Source: Sulfurospirillum arcachonense
GTDB lineage: Bacteria > Campylobacterota > Campylobacteria > Campylobacterales > Sulfurospirillaceae
Length of the DNA: 25,434 nucleotides
Assembly (NCBI GenBank): GCA_015662785.1
Contig: DQTM01000153.1
Coordinates: forward strand, 1-25,434
Reading direction: 5' to 3'
In this document: positions 23,046-25,434 of the stretch, in pieces
Layout of the letters: the number at the start of each line of letters is the position of its first letter
Numbering within the stretch: the stretch's first letter is position 1
Made by a program: the position numbers and the translations under genes
Notes under the pieces: generated by a model
Seen by the model: the letters and a program-made list of their open reading frames with translations, nothing else
The model's database searches: none
Told to the model about the DNA's origin: nothing

Positions 23046-24185
23046 ATGAAAGTAGTAGTTGCTATTGATTCTTTTAAGGGATGCGCGAGTTCATTGGAAT
23101 TGGCAGAACATATAAAAGAGGGAATTTTAGATGTTTATCCTGATGGTGAAATTGTTATTTGTCCTATTGCTGATGGTGGAGAAGGTACGGTTGAAGCTTT
23201 TTCAAAAAATGATGGAGTAAGGCTAATAAGGGCTACATGTAAAGACCCATTGGGCAATAATATTCAAGCACAATATACAATTTTAAAAGATAATGTAGCA
23301 GTAATAGAGATGGCTAGTGCAAGTGGTTTACCTCTTATTGCACTTGAAAAAAGAGACCCTAGTCTTACAAGTAGTTACGGAACGGGTGATTTGATAAAAG
23401 ATGCTATTAAAAAAGGTGTACGAGAGTTTATTGTAGGGCTTGGTGGTAGCGCTACTAATGATGCTGGGCTTGGGATGTTAATAAGTTTAGGATTTAGATT
23501 TTTAGATAAACTTGGTAATGAAATTAGTTTTGCAAGAGATTTAGGGGACGTTATCACTATAGATAAATCAAAGATTCTAAAAGAGCTAAAAGAGTGTAAC
23601 TTTAGAGTTGCATGTGATGTAAACAATCCACTTTTTGGAAAAAATGGAGCTACTCATGTTTATGCAAAACAAAAAGGTGCAAATCAAAAAATGGTTATTG
23701 ATTTAGATAAACAGCTAGAATGTTTTGCAAAGGTTGTAGAAGAAAAAAGTAGTAAGAAACTATATGACTATCCCGGAGCAGGAGCAGCAGGAGGGATGGG
23801 TTTTGCCTTTTTAGTTTTTTTAAATGCGAAGTTAAAATCAGGTATAAAAATAGTCTTAGAGCAGTTGGATTTAGAAAACAAAATAAAAGATGCCAATTTT
23901 GTTATAACAGGAGAGGGCAAGATAGATGAGCAATCTTCAATGGGAAAAGTTTTAAGCGGTATTGGGGGTATTTGTAAAAAACAAGGTGTCCCTTGTATAG
24001 CATTGAGTGGAAATTCAAGTGAAGCAAGTGACGGATTACATAAAATTGGAGTGAGTGCATATTTTTCTATATTAGATGCTCCAATATCATTAGGAGAAGC
24101 TATGAATAAAAGAGTAGCTTTGGATTTAATTAGAAAAAAAACTAAGCAAATATTTAGGCTAATAAAGGTTTCAAATCAGATTTGA
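23046..24185 (+). CDS. Glycerate kinase (GlxK/GarK family)
   Basis: The 379-aa product belongs to the glycerate kinase family that phosphorylates D-glycerate, mostly giving 2-phosphoglycerate. Motifs are VAIDSFKGCASS (5-16), PIADGGEGTVEA (40-51), the glycine-rich GLGGSATNDAGLG (131-143), ACDVNNPLFG and GAAGGMGFA. AGAGG precedes the ATG. Downstream lies pyk, so the two genes may link glycerate use to lower glycolysis through enolase. Regiospecificity (2- or 3-kinase) is by family, not visible. Confidence 0.93.
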   Translation: MKVVVAIDSFKGCASSLELAEHIKEGILDVYPDGEIVICPIADGGEGTVEAFSKNDGVRLIRATCKDPLGNNIQAQYTILKDNVAVIEMASASGLPLIALEKRDPSLTSSYGTGDLIKDAIKKGVREFIVGLGGSATNDAGLGMLISLGFRFLDKLGNEISFARDLGDVITIDKSKILKELKECNFRVACDVNNPLFGKNGATHVYAKQKGANQKMVIDLDKQLECFAKVVEEKSSKKLYDYPGAGAAGGMGFAFLVFLNAKLKSGIKIVLEQLDLENKIKDANFVITGEGKIDEQSSMGKVLSGIGGICKKQGVPCIALSGNSSEASDGLHKIGVSAYFSILDAPISLGEAMNKRVALDLIRKKTKQIFRLIKVSNQI

Positions 24186-24207
24186 TTTATATTTGATTTT
24201 ACTTTGA

Positions 24208-24213
24208 TATAAT
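24208..24213 (+). promoter_or_regulatory. Probable -10 box for pyk
   Basis: TATAAT lies 47 bp before the pyk ATG in the 75-bp gap after the glycerate kinase gene. Upstream is AT-rich with TTGATT repeats but no well-spaced -35. pyk may therefore have its own promoter in addition to readthrough. Confidence 0.4.
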
Positions 24214-24260
24214 CTTGTAATAAATAAAGAATATAATAAAAACAAAAAGGAAGTGTAAAC

Positions 24261-25434
24261 ATGCGTAAAAAGACAAAAATATTGGCAACAATTGGTCCAG
24301 CAAGTGATAGTTTAGAAATTTTAGAGGACTTAATAGAAGCAGGAGTCAATGTTTTTCGTCTAAATTTTAGCCATGGAACGCATGAATACCACTCACAAAC
24401 TATAGCAAAAATAAGAGAAGCTTCTAAAAATGTAGATATTAAAGTAGGGGTATTGCAAGATATCTGTGGACCTAAAGTAAGAGTTGGAAAACTTGAATCT
24501 GATTTTTATCTAAAAAAAGGTGATAAGGTTATATTTACAAAAGAGAAAATGGAAGGTAAAAAAATAGATGAAGGTAATTACAAAGTCTGTATAAACCAAC
24601 CAAATATCTTAGATATGATAAAACAAGATGAGTATATCTATATGTGTGATGGCTCAATTCGCGCAAAAGTATTGAGTACAGATGGTGACGTAGTAACGTA
24701 TATAGACAATGATGGAAAACTTTCTTCAAACAAAGGGGTAAACTTTCCAAATACAGTTATAAACATAGAAGTAATCACTCCAAAAGATGAAAAAGATTTG
24801 CTTTGGGGTTCTCAAAATGAGGTAGATTTTGTAGCAATTTCATTTGTTCAAAATGCAAAAGATGTTCTTCGTGCAAGAGGACTCTTGGAAGGTTATGGCT
24901 CAAAAGCTCAAGTATTTTCAAAAATTGAGAAGTTTGATGCGGTAGAGAATTTAGAAGAAATTTTAGAAGTTAGTGATGGCATTATGGTTGCACGTGGTGA
25001 CTTGGGTATAGAAGTTCCTTACTCAAAAGTTCCAACAATTCAGAAGAAAATTATTCGTATGGCAAATGCAGCTTCAAAACCAGTAATTACTGCAACACAA
25101 ATGCTTTTGTCAATGACAGAAAATGATATGGCAACAAGAGCAGAGATAAGTGATGTGGCAAATGCAGTTTTAGATGGAACTGATGCAGTTATGCTTTCTG
25201 AAGAGAGTGCCATAGGAGTAAACCCAGTCAATGTCGTGGAAGTTATGACAAATACTATCATAGAAGCAGAAAAAATATATTCATATAACAAGTTTGGAAA
25301 GTTTGACTATATGGATGATACAGATATCATTACAGCTTCTGTTGCAAAGTTGGCAAGAAACTTAAAAGCAAAAGCAATTCTTTCACTTACAAGTTCAGGT
25401 AAAAGTGCAAAAAAACTAGCTCGTTATAGAATTA
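24261..25434 (+). CDS. pyk: Pyruvate kinase, 3'-truncated by the window edge
   Basis: The frame is open from ATG 24261 to the end of the window (391 codons of a family length near 470-480). AAAAAGGAA precedes the start. Motifs: KTKILATIGPAS at the N-terminus, RLNFSHG substrate site near 33-39, DICGPKVRVG near 67-76, the B-domain, the catalytic lysine in FSKIEKFDAVENLEEI, the Mg/PEP-binding MVARGDLGIEVP, ATQMLLSM and DGTDAVMLSEESA. It transfers phosphate from PEP to ADP. The C-terminal domain is partly missing here only because of the window boundary. Confidence 0.96.
   Translation, partial: MRKKTKILATIGPASDSLEILEDLIEAGVNVFRLNFSHGTHEYHSQTIAKIREASKNVDIKVGVLQDICGPKVRVGKLESDFYLKKGDKVIFTKEKMEGKKIDEGNYKVCINQPNILDMIKQDEYIYMCDGSIRAKVLSTDGDVVTYIDNDGKLSSNKGVNFPNTVINIEVITPKDEKDLLWGSQNEVDFVAISFVQNAKDVLRARGLLEGYGSKAQVFSKIEKFDAVENLEEILEVSDGIMVARGDLGIEVPYSKVPTIQKKIIRMANAASKPVITATQMLLSMTENDMATRAEISDVANAVLDGTDAVMLSEESAIGVNPVNVVEVMTNTIIEAEKIYSYNKFGKFDYMDDTDIITASVAKLARNLKAKAILSLTSSGKSAKKLARYRI

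Noticed and set aside
24171..24185. TCAAATC-A-GATTTGA inverted repeat at the glycerate kinase stop
   Set aside because: With a real loop the stem is only about 5 AT-rich pairs and no T-run follows, so it is too weak to call a terminator.
1..25434. CRISPR arrays, prophage genes, insertion sequences or rRNA
   Set aside because: No regularly spaced repeats, transposase or phage genes or rRNA sequence were seen in the window.

Overview
The window looks like a chromosomal piece of a Campylobacterota (epsilonproteobacterial) genome, most likely a Sulfurimonas-type organism. This rests on the AT-rich composition, the very tight gene packing with ATGA/TAATG overlaps, the epsilonproteobacterial style of MurC, Mqo and MutS2, and the gene order ileS - small membrane ORF - gatA - guaB ... 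coiled-coil/XseB - carbon-nitrogen hydrolase-like ... murC - small membrane protein - mutS2. As I remember it, that order is close to the one in Campylobacter jejuni (Cj1061c to Cj1052c). The genus is inferred, not proven.

Layout. Positions 18-303 hold three minus-strand tRNA genes (transcribed Lys-Glu-Val) behind a textbook sigma-70 promoter at 340-368. A minus-strand CinA-family gene (399-1493) is divergent from a long plus-strand gene train (1573-15855): ileS, a 38-codon membrane ORF, gatA, guaB, metX, a PIN-toxin/RHH-antitoxin pair, xseB, a nitrilase-fold protein lacking its catalytic Cys and Lys, an E1-like (MoeB/ThiF) protein lacking zinc cysteines, a DapC-like aminotransferase, a 27-codon ORF, murC, a small two-TM protein and mutS2. 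Many junctions overlap by a few bases, so most of this is probably one or a few polycistronic units. It mixes translation (ileS, gatA), GMP synthesis (guaB), methionine synthesis (metX), lysine/peptidoglycan precursors (aminotransferase, murC) and DNA maintenance (xseB, mutS2).

From 15908 come a cytosolic degenerate-GGDEF plus EAL protein, dapE (desuccinylase, the step after the DapC-type transamination), a 117-bp gap with two strong hairpins, and ridA. A perfectly palindromic bidirectional terminator (18798-18821) separates ridA from a convergent 100-aa orphan. Then come mqo (malate:quinone oxidoreductase) and an overlapping SAM methyltransferase. These converge on a minus-strand pair: an isochorismatase-family hydrolase and a STAS-like/receiver-like/CheX protein. 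The window ends with glycerate kinase and a truncated pyruvate kinase, which together feed 2-phosphoglycerate into pyruvate through enolase, not seen here.

Most of the window is ordinary housekeeping DNA. The items most worth a second look are: a strongly iterated palindrome TACATGTA (16 copies found by eye, always inside genes, always followed by a purine); the inserted toxin-antitoxin pair whose toxin start codon sits 6 nt after a TATAAT; the neighbouring pseudo-nitrilase and zinc-less E1 proteins; the three-part CheX protein; a 27-codon ORF joined to both neighbours by ATGA overlaps and carrying a hairpin next to the murC ribosome binding site; and the hairpin pair before ridA.
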